Shown: one piece after another, positions 42,116 to 50,764 of the stretch | Layout: each line of letters begins with the position of its first letter | How positions within the stretch are numbered: position 1 is the stretch's first letter | Assembly (NCBI GenBank): GCA_022821965.1 | Contig: JAJECN010000020.1 | Span: 186,001-250,000, forward strand | Reading direction: 5' to 3' | From: Candidatus Poribacteria bacterium | Lineage (GTDB): Bacteria > Poribacteria > WGA-4E > WGA-3G | Length of the DNA stretch: 64,000 nucleotides | Translations under genes and position numbers: made by a program | Notes under the pieces: model-generated | What the model saw: only the letters and a program-made list of their open reading frames with translations | The model's database searches: none | Told to the model about the DNA's origin: nothing

Positions 42116-43537
42116 ATGTCGAATTTAGTGCTTATTGCTGACGACGACGACAGCCTCCGACAAATACTCGCCGCCACCCTTAAGAAAGCAGGTTATCAGA
42201 CCCTTACAGCCCGAAACGGCGCAGAGACCTTAGCCTGTGTCAAGGAAACGAACGTCGATGTTATCCTGCTCGATATTTGGTTAGGTGATGCCAACGGCAT
42301 CGAACTCATTGAAGATATTCAGCAATACAACAACACCGCCTCAATTATTATAATCACAGCACACGGAACGACACAGACCGCCATTGATGCAGCGAAACAA
42401 CGGGCGTATGGATACCTCACAAAACCTATTGACCAGCGGCAGTTGTTGGACCTCGTATTGCGCGCTGCCGCCGCTACCACTCAAACGAAGAACGTCAAAA
42501 CGTCAACAACCGCCATTGATGTTGATGGACAGGGGAGGATGGTTGGACAGAGTCCGGCAATGCAAGAGGTGTACCATAAAATTGGACGCGCAGCTGTCAG
42601 TGACGAAACTGTCCTCGTTTTAGGCGAGAGTGGCACCGGTAAAGAACTCGTCGCCCAATTAATCCACCAAAATAGCCACCGCTCTCATAATCCCTTCATC
42701 GTTGTCGATTGTGGTGCGATGCCGTCCAGTCTCATTGAAAGCGCACTCTTCGGGCACGTGAAAGGCGCGTATACCGATGCACACACCGCAAGGAAAGGTA
42801 AATTTCAACAGGCAGACAGCGGGACTATCTTCCTCGACGAAATCGGAGAATTGCCGATTGACGTTCAGATGAAATTGTTGCGGGTGCTACAAGAGCGAGA
42901 AGTTGAACCGATGGGCGGTACCGAGACTCACGCTGTTGATGTTCGGATCATTGCTGCAACTAACCGACGGCTTGAAACTGCAATCGCACAGAAATCCTTC
43001 AGGGAAGACCTCTATTATCGGCTTAACGTCATCCCCATTTCTCTCCCACCGCTCCGAGAGCGGAAAGAGGATATACCGGAACTCATAGACCTCTTCACAC
43101 ACCGGTTTGTAGAAGAATACCAATTGCCTGAAATCGGTATCTCTCCAGAGGTCGTAAAACGCCTCACGGCGCATGAGTGGCCCGGGAACGTGCGTGAATT
43201 AGAAAACGCCATCAAGCGGGCACTCGTGATGTGTTCCGGACAAATGCTATTATCTGAACATTTTGATCCGATTCTTGATCAACCGGATCCCACCAGTGAG
43301 TCAGGAAACCTTGACACACAAATTTATAGTCTACTCCAAGCGCATATTCAACAGTATATGGACTCCGAAACAGCACCGGACGAACTCTACGCTGAAATCC
43401 GGGCGATCTTTGAGAAACCGCTCTTTAAAATCGTGCTTGAGTACACCAACGGAAACCGGAGTAAAGCCTCAGATATCCTCGGTATTAACCGAAATACGCT
43501 CCACACAAAACTTATTGAGTACAAACTTGTCTCTTAG
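42116..43537 (+). CDS. sigma54-dependent NtrC-family response regulator
   Basis: A 473-residue regulator. The receiver domain has the acidic pocket ADDDDSL and phospho-acceptor Asp53 (VILLDIWLG). The AAA+ domain has Walker A GESGTGKE (from 170), DEIGELP as Walker B and the arginine-rich RRLETAI region. A Fis-type helix-turn-helix (SKASDILGINRNTLHTKL) is at the C-terminus. The sigma54-contact loop reads GAYTDA (217-222) instead of the usual GAFTGA. It is probably phosphorylated by the kinase at 40416 and may activate the microcompartment-protein genes downstream (inference). Confidence 0.92.
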   Translation: MSNLVLIADDDDSLRQILAATLKKAGYQTLTARNGAETLACVKETNVDVILLDIWLGDANGIELIEDIQQYNNTASIIIITAHGTTQTAIDAAKQRAYGYLTKPIDQRQLLDLVLRAAAATTQTKNVKTSTTAIDVDGQGRMVGQSPAMQEVYHKIGRAAVSDETVLVLGESGTGKELVAQLIHQNSHRSHNPFIVVDCGAMPSSLIESALFGHVKGAYTDAHTARKGKFQQADSGTIFLDEIGELPIDVQMKLLRVLQEREVEPMGGTETHAVDVRIIAATNRRLETAIAQKSFREDLYYRLNVIPISLPPLRERKEDIPELIDLFTHRFVEEYQLPEIGISPEVVKRLTAHEWPGNVRELENAIKRALVMCSGQMLLSEHFDPILDQPDPTSESGNLDTQIYSLLQAHIQQYMDSETAPDELYAEIRAIFEKPLFKIVLEYTNGNRSKASDILGINRNTLHTKLIEYKLVS

Positions 43538-43539
43538 GA

Positions 43540-43645
43540 GTTGTCAGTCGTCAGTTAACAGTGATCAGTTAAGAGATGGTTGAGTTAAATCATATCCCTC
43601 CTTAACTGATAACTCTCACTGCGAGGCAAACTGAAAACTGAAAAC
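43540..43645. repeat. R1 repeat between regulator and EutN genes
   Basis: GTTGTCAGTCGTCAGTTAAC at the left, CTCCTTAACTGATAACTCTC and GAAAACTGAAAACTATTAA at the right. Confidence 0.6.
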
Positions 43646-43654
43646 TATTAAAAA

Positions 43655-43969
43655 ATGGATTTAGCAAAAGTTATTGGAACTGTCGTCGCAACTCGAAAAG
43701 ACCCGAGCTTAGAAGGCACGCGTCTCCTCATCGTCCAACCTTTGGACGAGAAACATAACCCCATCTCCGAGCCGATCGTCGCAGTTGATACACTGCACGA
43801 CGCAGGTGCCGGCGAAATTGTCTACATCGTCACGGGAGGCGATGCCGTAAGCGTGGTACCCGGAAAACGGATGCCCGTCGATGTCGCTATCGTTGGTATT
43901 GTCGATTCTCTCTCTCTTGTTGATACGCCGAACACGTCAGCAGAAGCACCTTCCGAAACGGAGTCTTGA
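43655..43969 (+). CDS. EutN/CcmL family microcompartment vertex protein 1
   Basis: A 104-residue protein of the pentameric BMC-P family that caps the vertices of bacterial microcompartments. The N-terminal MDLAKVIGTVVATRKDPSLEGTRLL, followed by IVQPLDEKHNPI and VAVDTLHDAGAGEIVYIV, and IVGIVD near the C-terminus are diagnostic. The last 15 residues are a Ser/Thr/Glu-rich extension. The next gene is a second member 3 bp away. No BMC-H shell protein or cargo enzyme is in the window. Confidence 0.9.
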   Translation: MDLAKVIGTVVATRKDPSLEGTRLLIVQPLDEKHNPISEPIVAVDTLHDAGAGEIVYIVTGGDAVSVVPGKRMPVDVAIVGIVDSLSLVDTPNTSAEAPSETES

Positions 43970-43972
43970 AAA

Positions 43973-44257
43973 ATGTACATCGCTAAAGTAATCGGAAAAG
44001 CCGTTTCTATCGTTAAACATCCTGCATACAAAAATCGCACACTGCTGCTCATCCAACCGTTGAGCGTCAGATCCGAACTCGTTCGCACCCCAACGATTGC
44101 TGTCGATTATGTCGGCGCAGGCGAAGGAGACACGGTAATTGTCGGTGCAGGTCCGGGCGTTGCACAAGAAGTATTCGGTATTGAGGATGCACCTATCCGT
44201 GAACTCGTCATGGGGATTGTTGATCGGGTCGATATAACACTCCAGGAGGAAAAATAA
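43973..44257 (+). CDS. EutN/CcmL family microcompartment vertex protein 2
   Basis: A 94-residue second BMC-P protein with the same order of blocks: AKVIGKAVSIVKHPAYKNRTLLLIQPL..., TIAVDYVGAGEGDTVIVGAGPG and VMGIVDRVDI. It is about as long as typical EutN and lacks the tail of copy 1. Its TAA overlaps the next ATG by one base. Two different vertex proteins side by side are also seen in planctomycete-type microcompartment loci, where shell hexamer genes are adjacent; here they are missing. Confidence 0.9.
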   Translation: MYIAKVIGKAVSIVKHPAYKNRTLLLIQPLSVRSELVRTPTIAVDYVGAGEGDTVIVGAGPGVAQEVFGIEDAPIRELVMGIVDRVDITLQEEK

Positions 44258-44850
44258 TGAAGCGCATCACTTTATCTATTTGCTGCCTCATCGCCATCGG
44301 CTTACATCTCAATGCTTGCAGAGTTGCCCAAGTGTTATCCACACAGTACAGCCAAAACATCGCAAGTGCCACTTACGGCACGGAAGCAAATCATCCGGGT
44401 ATAAACGACGGAAATCTCGAAACGCTGGCAACACTTCCAGCACAAAATGAACGGAACTTCATCGTCAGATTCGCCGAGATCCATCCCGTCCGAAAAATCG
44501 TCATTCACAATGGCAACCTCTTCCGATTTGAGATGGACTACCTGGACGATGAAACCGGCGAATGGGAAACTTTTGACACAGTCATTCAGCGACGCAATAT
44601 CGGCGATGAACGCGCACAAGCCGAGTTTGTTTTCGATAGATTGGACTTTCAGACGAAGATGATCCGTGTCCATGTTACTCGAACTGTCGATGATGTCATT
44701 GTAAACAAAATACTGGCAGAACCGGGAGACAAAGTCATCGACCAGCGGAAAACCCTTGCAGGCAGATATTTCCCACACTATCGCATCATGCAACCCGCAA
44801 TCGCCCAAATCCGGGAAATTGAGATTTACCACCTTGCTGAAAACAATTAG
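44257..44850 (+). CDS. lipoprotein with discoidin (F5/8 type C)-like domain
   Basis: A 197-residue protein with signal sequence and lipobox HLNAC (Cys21). The body resembles a discoidin-type beta-sandwich: SATYGTEANHPGINDGNLET, then NFIVRFAEIHPVRKIVIHNG and the closing REIEIYHLAEN. Such domains usually bind carbohydrates or surfaces. ATG overlaps the previous TAA (TAATG), so it is translated with the vertex-protein genes although it is exported; the link is unexplained. Confidence 0.7.
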   Translation: MKRITLSICCLIAIGLHLNACRVAQVLSTQYSQNIASATYGTEANHPGINDGNLETLATLPAQNERNFIVRFAEIHPVRKIVIHNGNLFRFEMDYLDDETGEWETFDTVIQRRNIGDERAQAEFVFDRLDFQTKMIRVHVTRTVDDVIVNKILAEPGDKVIDQRKTLAGRYFPHYRIMQPAIAQIREIEIYHLAENN

Positions 44851-44864
44851 ATGTAATCTCCATA

Positions 44865-45013
44865 AGGGCTATCGGAAACCATCGGCTTTCAGCAGTCAGA
44901 AGAATGGCTATCGGAAACTATCGGAAACCTTCAGCAAGAGAATCTCTTTGCTGATGGCTGACCGCTGACGGCTGATGGCTATTCCGCTGATGGCTGATGG
45001 CTGACGGCTTCTT
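44865..45013. repeat. R2 repeat cluster
   Basis: GGCTATCGGAAACCATCGGC, GGAAACCTTCAGCAAGAG, and several tandem GCTGATGGCTGAC units fill this stretch. Confidence 0.65.
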
Positions 45014-45073
45014 TTCTTAAAGAAAAGGGAAACAACCTACAACAAATACCATAAACAGCTTTCATTTGATTAC

Positions 45074-45199
45074 ATAGGACTTACGCACCTTCCATTGCTG
45101 GTGAGGTGTTTTTGCTTGGGTATTTCTGCTGATTTCTCCAGAAACCTCGCCCGCGGTATATGGTAGTGGTTATTCTTAAGAAAATTGAGTAAGTCCTAT
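45074..45199. mobile_element. R5 MITE-like element, second copy
   Basis: ATAGGACTTACGCA (45074-45087) and GAGTAAGTCCTAT (45187-45199) are inverted ends with one mismatch. The inside carries an R3/R9 composite (GGTGAGGTGTTTTTGCTTGG ... CCTCGCC). Together with R1 and R2 copies this explains the 44851-45315 gap. Confidence 0.6.
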
Positions 45200-45212
45200 T
45201 ACAGACACGTTT

Positions 45213-45310
45213 ATCAATTATAAGTTATCGGTTAAGAGCATGCTGTGGCAGTAACACTATATTTACCTGCCCACAAGTGGTTAACTGACAACTGACAACT
45301 GAGAACTATA
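45213..45310. repeat. R1 repeat before the C25 peptidase gene
   Basis: AAGTTATCGGTTAAGAGCAT at the left and GGTTAACTGACAACTGACAA at the right, complementary arms. Confidence 0.6.
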
Positions 45311-45315
45311 GAATA

Positions 45316-48300
45316 ATGCAAACTCGCCTCACGAAGACGTGCACACGGTTACCCATACTATTCATAACACTTTTCCTCTATGCGGAAGTAGGCAATCTGC
45401 CTATCATGCTCCCTATCGACTCGAATAACGTCGCCGTAGCGGCACCAATCTCATCAAAGCAACGTCCCCGCGCTGCCACAAGGAACAAGGCAAAAACCCA
45501 AAGAGAGGTTGAATTAGTGCGTAGCACCTCGCAGGGTGTAACAATGCAGCTCGTCATCCCCAAATCCGATTTTTCATTCGATAATAAACCTGAATTTTTC
45601 AGCAGCACCGAAACAGGAACAGACACACAATTAGGGCGGGACGCACAGATTCCCGATTTTGAAAGTCCAACCATCTCTTTCCCCGGATGCCGCTTCACGA
45701 CTGAATTAGGGATGCTACGTCTTCCCATCCAATCCACGCTCATCGGTGTTCCCCCTGACATCCAGTTTCAACTACGGATTGTTGAAAAGGATTTCAGTAC
45801 ACATAAGGCGGAAGACCTTATGTCTCCCCCAAATTTCTCGTCGCAGTCAGACACCACACGGAAAAAAGATAGTTTCTTCCCAGAAAATCTTGTAGAAATC
45901 AGAGAAGCCGCTTGGATTCGGGAGAATCGTGTTCTTCCTATTCAATTTAATCCTGTCCAATACAATCCTGTTCGTCGTGAAGTCCGACTCTACCACCGAC
46001 TTGTGGTAGAGGTTCGCTTCAGCAGCACCGTCACGCGTGGGCAATCTACCGTCCTATCTACAATACCACGCGGTTTACATACCGAATCCACTGTGTACGA
46101 CGCAATCTTTGATGATATGCTCATCAACCCACAGAGCGCGGATCGGTGGCGTTCTCCTATCCAACGAGCACCAGCAGCACCGAGTATCCCATCTACAGGT
46201 CCGCGTTACAAAATTAGTGTAACCGAATCTGGAATGTATCGCATCACAGCGCAAGATCTCGCCGCTGCTGGTGCCAATTTAGAGACGATTACCCCTACAA
46301 CACTGACGTTGACAAACAAAGGGAAACAGGTACCGATCTTTGTCCGTGGCGAAAACGACCAAAGATTCGGTCCAACAGACGAGATCATTTTCTACGGTGA
46401 ACGCCAACGCGGCGAAACCAGTTATATTGACCCTTACTCTGCTGAGAATATCTACTGGCTCTCTTGGAATACCGGACGAGGCATCCGGATGGTAACGAAA
46501 ACCCCTCTTGAAAATGCAGACAACGCGCAGCTTTACACACACTTCCTCACACGTGCACATTTCGAGAAAGACCGAGAGTTCAGACGCTTCCGTAGTGCAA
46601 ATCTCACGGAAAACCAAACATACACGGAATTCAGTCAAGGACTCCAACAACGTTTTTTCACGCTGACAGAACTACCGCCGCTCCCAAACGACAGTTGGTT
46701 CTGGGCACAGCTGTCCGCGCCAGCGTCAAAGCCTTTTTCCTTCATGCTGCCCGGTGTCGAAGCAACTGCTCGACCGGCAACGGTCCGTGTCAGCCTTCAC
46801 GGTAGATCCAATACAGAACACGATTGCAATGTCTGGCTAAACGACAAAATCGAACTCGGAGAGGCACGCTGGGACGGTGAAACCGAATATCAACTCCAGA
46901 ATCAGGAAGTTTTCCAATCCTTTCTCAACAACGGACGAAACACAATTCGGATTACAAATCCCACAAGCGCGGGAGCATTTATAGACATCCTCATGCTCAA
47001 TTGGATTCAGATTGATTATTGGCGAAATTTCAACGCGGACACCGATGTGCTTCCCTTTGCAATCACCCCGCTTCTCGATGAAACTGGCACCGTAAATCCA
47101 AACTTCGCAGTCCAATTAAAGAATTTCTCTACGCCCGACATCGAAATTTACGGTATTGACGGCACCCGTTACGTCGGTTTATCCCCCCTTGCTGACGATA
47201 AGGCTCCCGGAACTTATAAGGTCCTGTTCCAATCGAGCCAAATTCAGCCTAAAGCTGTGAACGACCCGACCATTCAATACATCGCACTGACCCGTAACCA
47301 ATTCCGAAAACCGAAAATCTCCGTAGACGCACCATCAGATTTGCGTAGCACGCAGAATGGCGCAGACTACATCATTATCACACATCATCACTTCCTTCAG
47401 GACGTTCAACCCCTCGCCGACTTCCGCGGTCAACAAGGGATGCGTACCAAAATCGTTGAGGTTCAAAACATCTATGACGAATTTAACCACGGCATCCTCA
47501 ATCCTAAGGCTATCCGTGAATTCCTTAGTTACGCCTACCACAATTGGCAACCACCCGCCCCAACCTACGTCCTTCTCGTGGGTGATACCGACCTGAAAAA
47601 CAAAATCGATTTTGTCCCCACGATGCAAGTGCAAGTCCCCGGCTACGGGTCAAGCGCGAGTGATCATCAGTTCGTCACATTTCGCGGTGAAGACAGCTTC
47701 CCAGACATGCTGATCGGAAGAATGCCCGCCAACAATCGCGTCGATGCCCGTATATTCGTTGAGCGCGCCATTAACTATGAAACCGCTCCCAAAGTCGGTC
47801 CATGGCACAAACGATTCCTCATGCTCGCAGGTTCAGATTTTAGATTCCACTGGCAAACCAATGGACTCATTTCCAGCAATCAGCTCAGTGGTAGATACGA
47901 GACCCAACGTATCTATGCGCCCCATACAGATGGCGAACTGACTTTAACAAGCGACGATGCACTCACGCCTATCGGGAGACGCGTCATCGACGGCTTCAAT
48001 GACGGTGCCAGTATCGTCAACTACATTGGGCACGGTGGCGGTGGTAGATGGGCTTCAAGTCGGATGCTCGACTTTAAAGACCCAGAACAGAACTTAACCA
48101 ACATCTCACAACTCCCCTTCGTTATCAGTATGACCTGTTACACAGGCTCGTTTGACGGCATCAAAAACAGTCTCGCTGAAGAACTCCTACGTTCCGAAAA
48201 CGGCGGTGCCATCGCAGTTATCGGAGCAACCAGTATCGGACTCTTAGATGGGGACTTTATACTTAATCTCGAAATTTTTGATGTTATCTTCAACCAGCAG

Positions 48301-50469
48301 ACGCGGAATGTCGGTGCCATCGTTGCCCAAGCCAAAACTCAGTTTCTTATTAACGCCCCCGAATTTCTTGATCTTGCTGAAGTTTTCACTCTTTTTGGGG
48401 ACCCAGCAACAAATTTGAGAATACCACGCGACGAGATACAGGTCACAGCGGACATGCGTCCGTTTCCAGGAAGAAACGCATCTCAAGGAGATACGCTGCT
48501 CTCTGTTTCTGCGACGTTGCCTGATCGTCTCTCCGATGCGAACATCCAAATTACCCTTGTTCCCACAACCGAAACCGCAGTCGCCAACAATATAATCCTC
48601 GAGCAGGAACCCGTTACCATCGTTAACGGGCAGATCAACACACAAATACGGGTTCCATCTGATCCCGAATTCGATGTTGGTACCGTCCAGGTCTACGCAT
48701 GGAATGCAGACGAAGATGCTATCGGACACGCAACCTACGATATCCTATCTCGATACGTTAAGAACGTCCGCCTTGTTCCCTTTCCCGTTCCATTAAATCA
48801 ACCCGCATACCTCTACGCAGAAGTCGTTGACAAAAATGCGATTGATGAAATGACCCTGTTTTGGTACGATTGGATCGCGGGAGACAACAAGTTTTTCACT
48901 ATTCCGGTGGTGCCACATACTGGCACTACCTATAGGAGCGAACGCCCCATTCCCGGGTATCCGGATGCGCAACCTATTGATTATTACTTAGAGGTTAAAG
49001 TCAAAACTGGGCGGACGTTCCAAACAGAGACGTTCGCTTACGATGTAGGAAATGTTGAAATTGAAATCGATCTCGCGCTTCTGAGTCAAACCTTTACATG
49101 GGACACCACACCGCCCTTTACACTCTCAGCACAAATCCGAAACATAGAAACCCAACCAGTGCGAAACGTACCGGTCCAGTTCTTTGTAAAAGCGGTGAAC
49201 GGCGAGACAGATACCGCCAGTGTAAACACTACGACGACACCTATACTCGAACAACTGAAGGACGCGACACCCATCGGAAATCTGCAAATAATTCCTGAAA
49301 TTCTCCCGGGTAGCCAAGTTGTTGTAAGCGTTCCGTGGCAACCACCACCCGGAGACTATCTGGTCACAGTCTACGTAGACCCGCCATCCGCCGAACTACC
49401 GAAGGGGAGTATCATCGAAAGACGCGAAAGGAATAACTGGGCATCGAAACGGTTTTCGGGCAACCGCATTATCCTGACACCTGAAACCCTCAACCAACCC
49501 ATTCAGAGTCCAGATGGCATCTTCCAAGTCACAATTCCACCCGGTAGTATTCAAACCAGCACTGTTCTGACTTACACCGAAGAAGCCCTTACTATCACAA
49601 ATCAACCCGACATTGCGATGGCAATCCCTACATCGGCTGTCGCCTACCAACTCGGGTTCACAGGACAAACCGAATTGACAGCAAACGCGACCTTCCGAAA
49701 AGAAGGGAGCAACGATGCCTACATTTATCGGCGTGATGAAGATAACGGAAACTGGATTCGGGTTGGTGGAGAAACCGTGAGTGAAAAAACTGTCTCCGCG
49801 GCGGTTAAACTGCCCGGAACATTCGCGTTGCTTTCACACAGCGATCCAAGCCCACCTGCCGTTGAACTAACGTTTGAACATCAAGGCTTCGTTGACGGCG
49901 ATTATGTCTCCGATACGCCAACCATCTCAGCACGGATTGAGGATGCAAACGGCATTGACTCGCGCGTGGAAAGCATAGTACTCACCAAAAACGGCGAGAG
50001 CGTACCGCAAGATGAATATGTGATTGCCGTATCGCCTACCAACAACAATCTACTTTTAATAACCTATACCCCTGTCTTAGACCCTGGTGAATACCGCATC
50101 CGATTGCAGGCACAAGACGCGAACGGGAATGTATCAGACGCGGAGCGCAATGCGACCGTCGCCGGTGAATTTGAAATTACGAACATCGCCAACTTCCCAA
50201 ATCCATTTGTACCGAGAAGCGGCACCCATTTCGCCTATTACCTCACAGAGAGTGCCGATGAGGTCAGCCTAAAAATCTATACCATAACGGGTCGTCGCAT
50301 CATCGCTATTGACACACTTGATGCATCCGTCTCTTACAACGAATTCCACTACGACGGCCGCGATGCCGACGGTGAACCATTGGCAAACGGGGTCTATCTC
50401 TACAAATTCACCGCTCGTAAAGGGGATATCCGCAAACAGAAGGTCGGAAAAATCGCCGTACGGAAGTAG
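45316..50469 (+). CDS. large exported C25 (gingipain/PorU-type) cysteine peptidase
   Basis: A 1717-residue exported protein. It has a signal-like N-terminus (LPILFITLFLYAEVG), a beta-rich N-terminal region, and a C25 peptidase core (~670-1060). The core contains DYIIITHHHFLQDVQPLADFR, LLVGDTD and DMLIGRMPA, with catalytic His906 (NYIGHGGG) and Cys941 (SMTCYTGSFD), spaced as in gingipains and PorU. Ig-like domains follow, then a FlgD/T9SS-like tail (NFPNPFVPRSG ... YLYKFTA ... KQKVGKIAVRK). PorU is the sortase that removes such tails, so this is a candidate processing enzyme for the tailed proteins here; that role is inference. Confidence 0.82.
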   Translation: MQTRLTKTCTRLPILFITLFLYAEVGNLPIMLPIDSNNVAVAAPISSKQRPRAATRNKAKTQREVELVRSTSQGVTMQLVIPKSDFSFDNKPEFFSSTETGTDTQLGRDAQIPDFESPTISFPGCRFTTELGMLRLPIQSTLIGVPPDIQFQLRIVEKDFSTHKAEDLMSPPNFSSQSDTTRKKDSFFPENLVEIREAAWIRENRVLPIQFNPVQYNPVRREVRLYHRLVVEVRFSSTVTRGQSTVLSTIPRGLHTESTVYDAIFDDMLINPQSADRWRSPIQRAPAAPSIPSTGPRYKISVTESGMYRITAQDLAAAGANLETITPTTLTLTNKGKQVPIFVRGENDQRFGPTDEIIFYGERQRGETSYIDPYSAENIYWLSWNTGRGIRMVTKTPLENADNAQLYTHFLTRAHFEKDREFRRFRSANLTENQTYTEFSQGLQQRFFTLTELPPLPNDSWFWAQLSAPASKPFSFMLPGVEATARPATVRVSLHGRSNTEHDCNVWLNDKIELGEARWDGETEYQLQNQEVFQSFLNNGRNTIRITNPTSAGAFIDILMLNWIQIDYWRNFNADTDVLPFAITPLLDETGTVNPNFAVQLKNFSTPDIEIYGIDGTRYVGLSPLADDKAPGTYKVLFQSSQIQPKAVNDPTIQYIALTRNQFRKPKISVDAPSDLRSTQNGADYIIITHHHFLQDVQPLADFRGQQGMRTKIVEVQNIYDEFNHGILNPKAIREFLSYAYHNWQPPAPTYVLLVGDTDLKNKIDFVPTMQVQVPGYGSSASDHQFVTFRGEDSFPDMLIGRMPANNRVDARIFVERAINYETAPKVGPWHKRFLMLAGSDFRFHWQTNGLISSNQLSGRYETQRIYAPHTDGELTLTSDDALTPIGRRVIDGFNDGASIVNYIGHGGGGRWASSRMLDFKDPEQNLTNISQLPFVISMTCYTGSFDGIKNSLAEELLRSENGGAIAVIGATSIGLLDGDFILNLEIFDVIFNQQTRNVGAIVAQAKTQFLINAPEFLDLAEVFTLFGDPATNLRIPRDEIQVTADMRPFPGRNASQGDTLLSVSATLPDRLSDANIQITLVPTTETAVANNIILEQEPVTIVNGQINTQIRVPSDPEFDVGTVQVYAWNADEDAIGHATYDILSRYVKNVRLVPFPVPLNQPAYLYAEVVDKNAIDEMTLFWYDWIAGDNKFFTIPVVPHTGTTYRSERPIPGYPDAQPIDYYLEVKVKTGRTFQTETFAYDVGNVEIEIDLALLSQTFTWDTTPPFTLSAQIRNIETQPVRNVPVQFFVKAVNGETDTASVNTTTTPILEQLKDATPIGNLQIIPEILPGSQVVVSVPWQPPPGDYLVTVYVDPPSAELPKGSIIERRERNNWASKRFSGNRIILTPETLNQPIQSPDGIFQVTIPPGSIQTSTVLTYTEEALTITNQPDIAMAIPTSAVAYQLGFTGQTELTANATFRKEGSNDAYIYRRDEDNGNWIRVGGETVSEKTVSAAVKLPGTFALLSHSDPSPPAVELTFEHQGFVDGDYVSDTPTISARIEDANGIDSRVESIVLTKNGESVPQDEYVIAVSPTNNNLLLITYTPVLDPGEYRIRLQAQDANGNVSDAERNATVAGEFEITNIANFPNPFVPRSGTHFAYYLTESADEVSLKIYTITGRRIIAIDTLDASVSYNEFHYDGRDADGEPLANGVYLYKFTARKGDIRKQKVGKIAVRK

Positions 50470-50470
50470 T

Positions 50471-50640
50471 TACCAGTCGTCAGTTGTCAGTAGTCAGTCA
50501 AAGAGGGCTTTGGATTAATCAAGTACCTCTTATAAAACCGACAGGACTCTTTCGTGTAGCATAGACTGTGAGTCTGTGCATGTATAGGACGTAAACTAAA
50601 AATTTACGCTGTCAGCGAATGACGGAAGTCCCAAGCAAAA
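50471..50640. repeat. R1 fragment and R8 repeat
   Basis: CCAGTCGTCAGTTGTCAGTA (R1) is followed by GTGTAGCATAGACTGTGAGT (R8) at about 50554. The R8 part forms an imperfect GCATAGACT-GTG-AGTCTGTGC hairpin. Confidence 0.55.
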
Positions 50641-50647
50641 CATTCTA

Positions 50648-50735
50648 CCGCCGCTGGCGAGGGTGTTTTTGCTTGGGGTATTTGCTTGGGTGTTTCTGCG
50701 GATTTCCCCCCTAGTATCCTCGCCACTTTAGAATC
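50648..50735. repeat. composite R3/R9 repeat
   Basis: CCGCTGGCGAGGGTGTTTTT ... GCTTGGGTGTTTCTGCGGAT ... ATCCTCGCC: an R9 sequence lies between the arms of an R3-type palindrome, as in the element at 45074. Confidence 0.55.
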
Positions 50736-50764
50736 TCCACTTAAAATTGTGGATTTTACCATAA

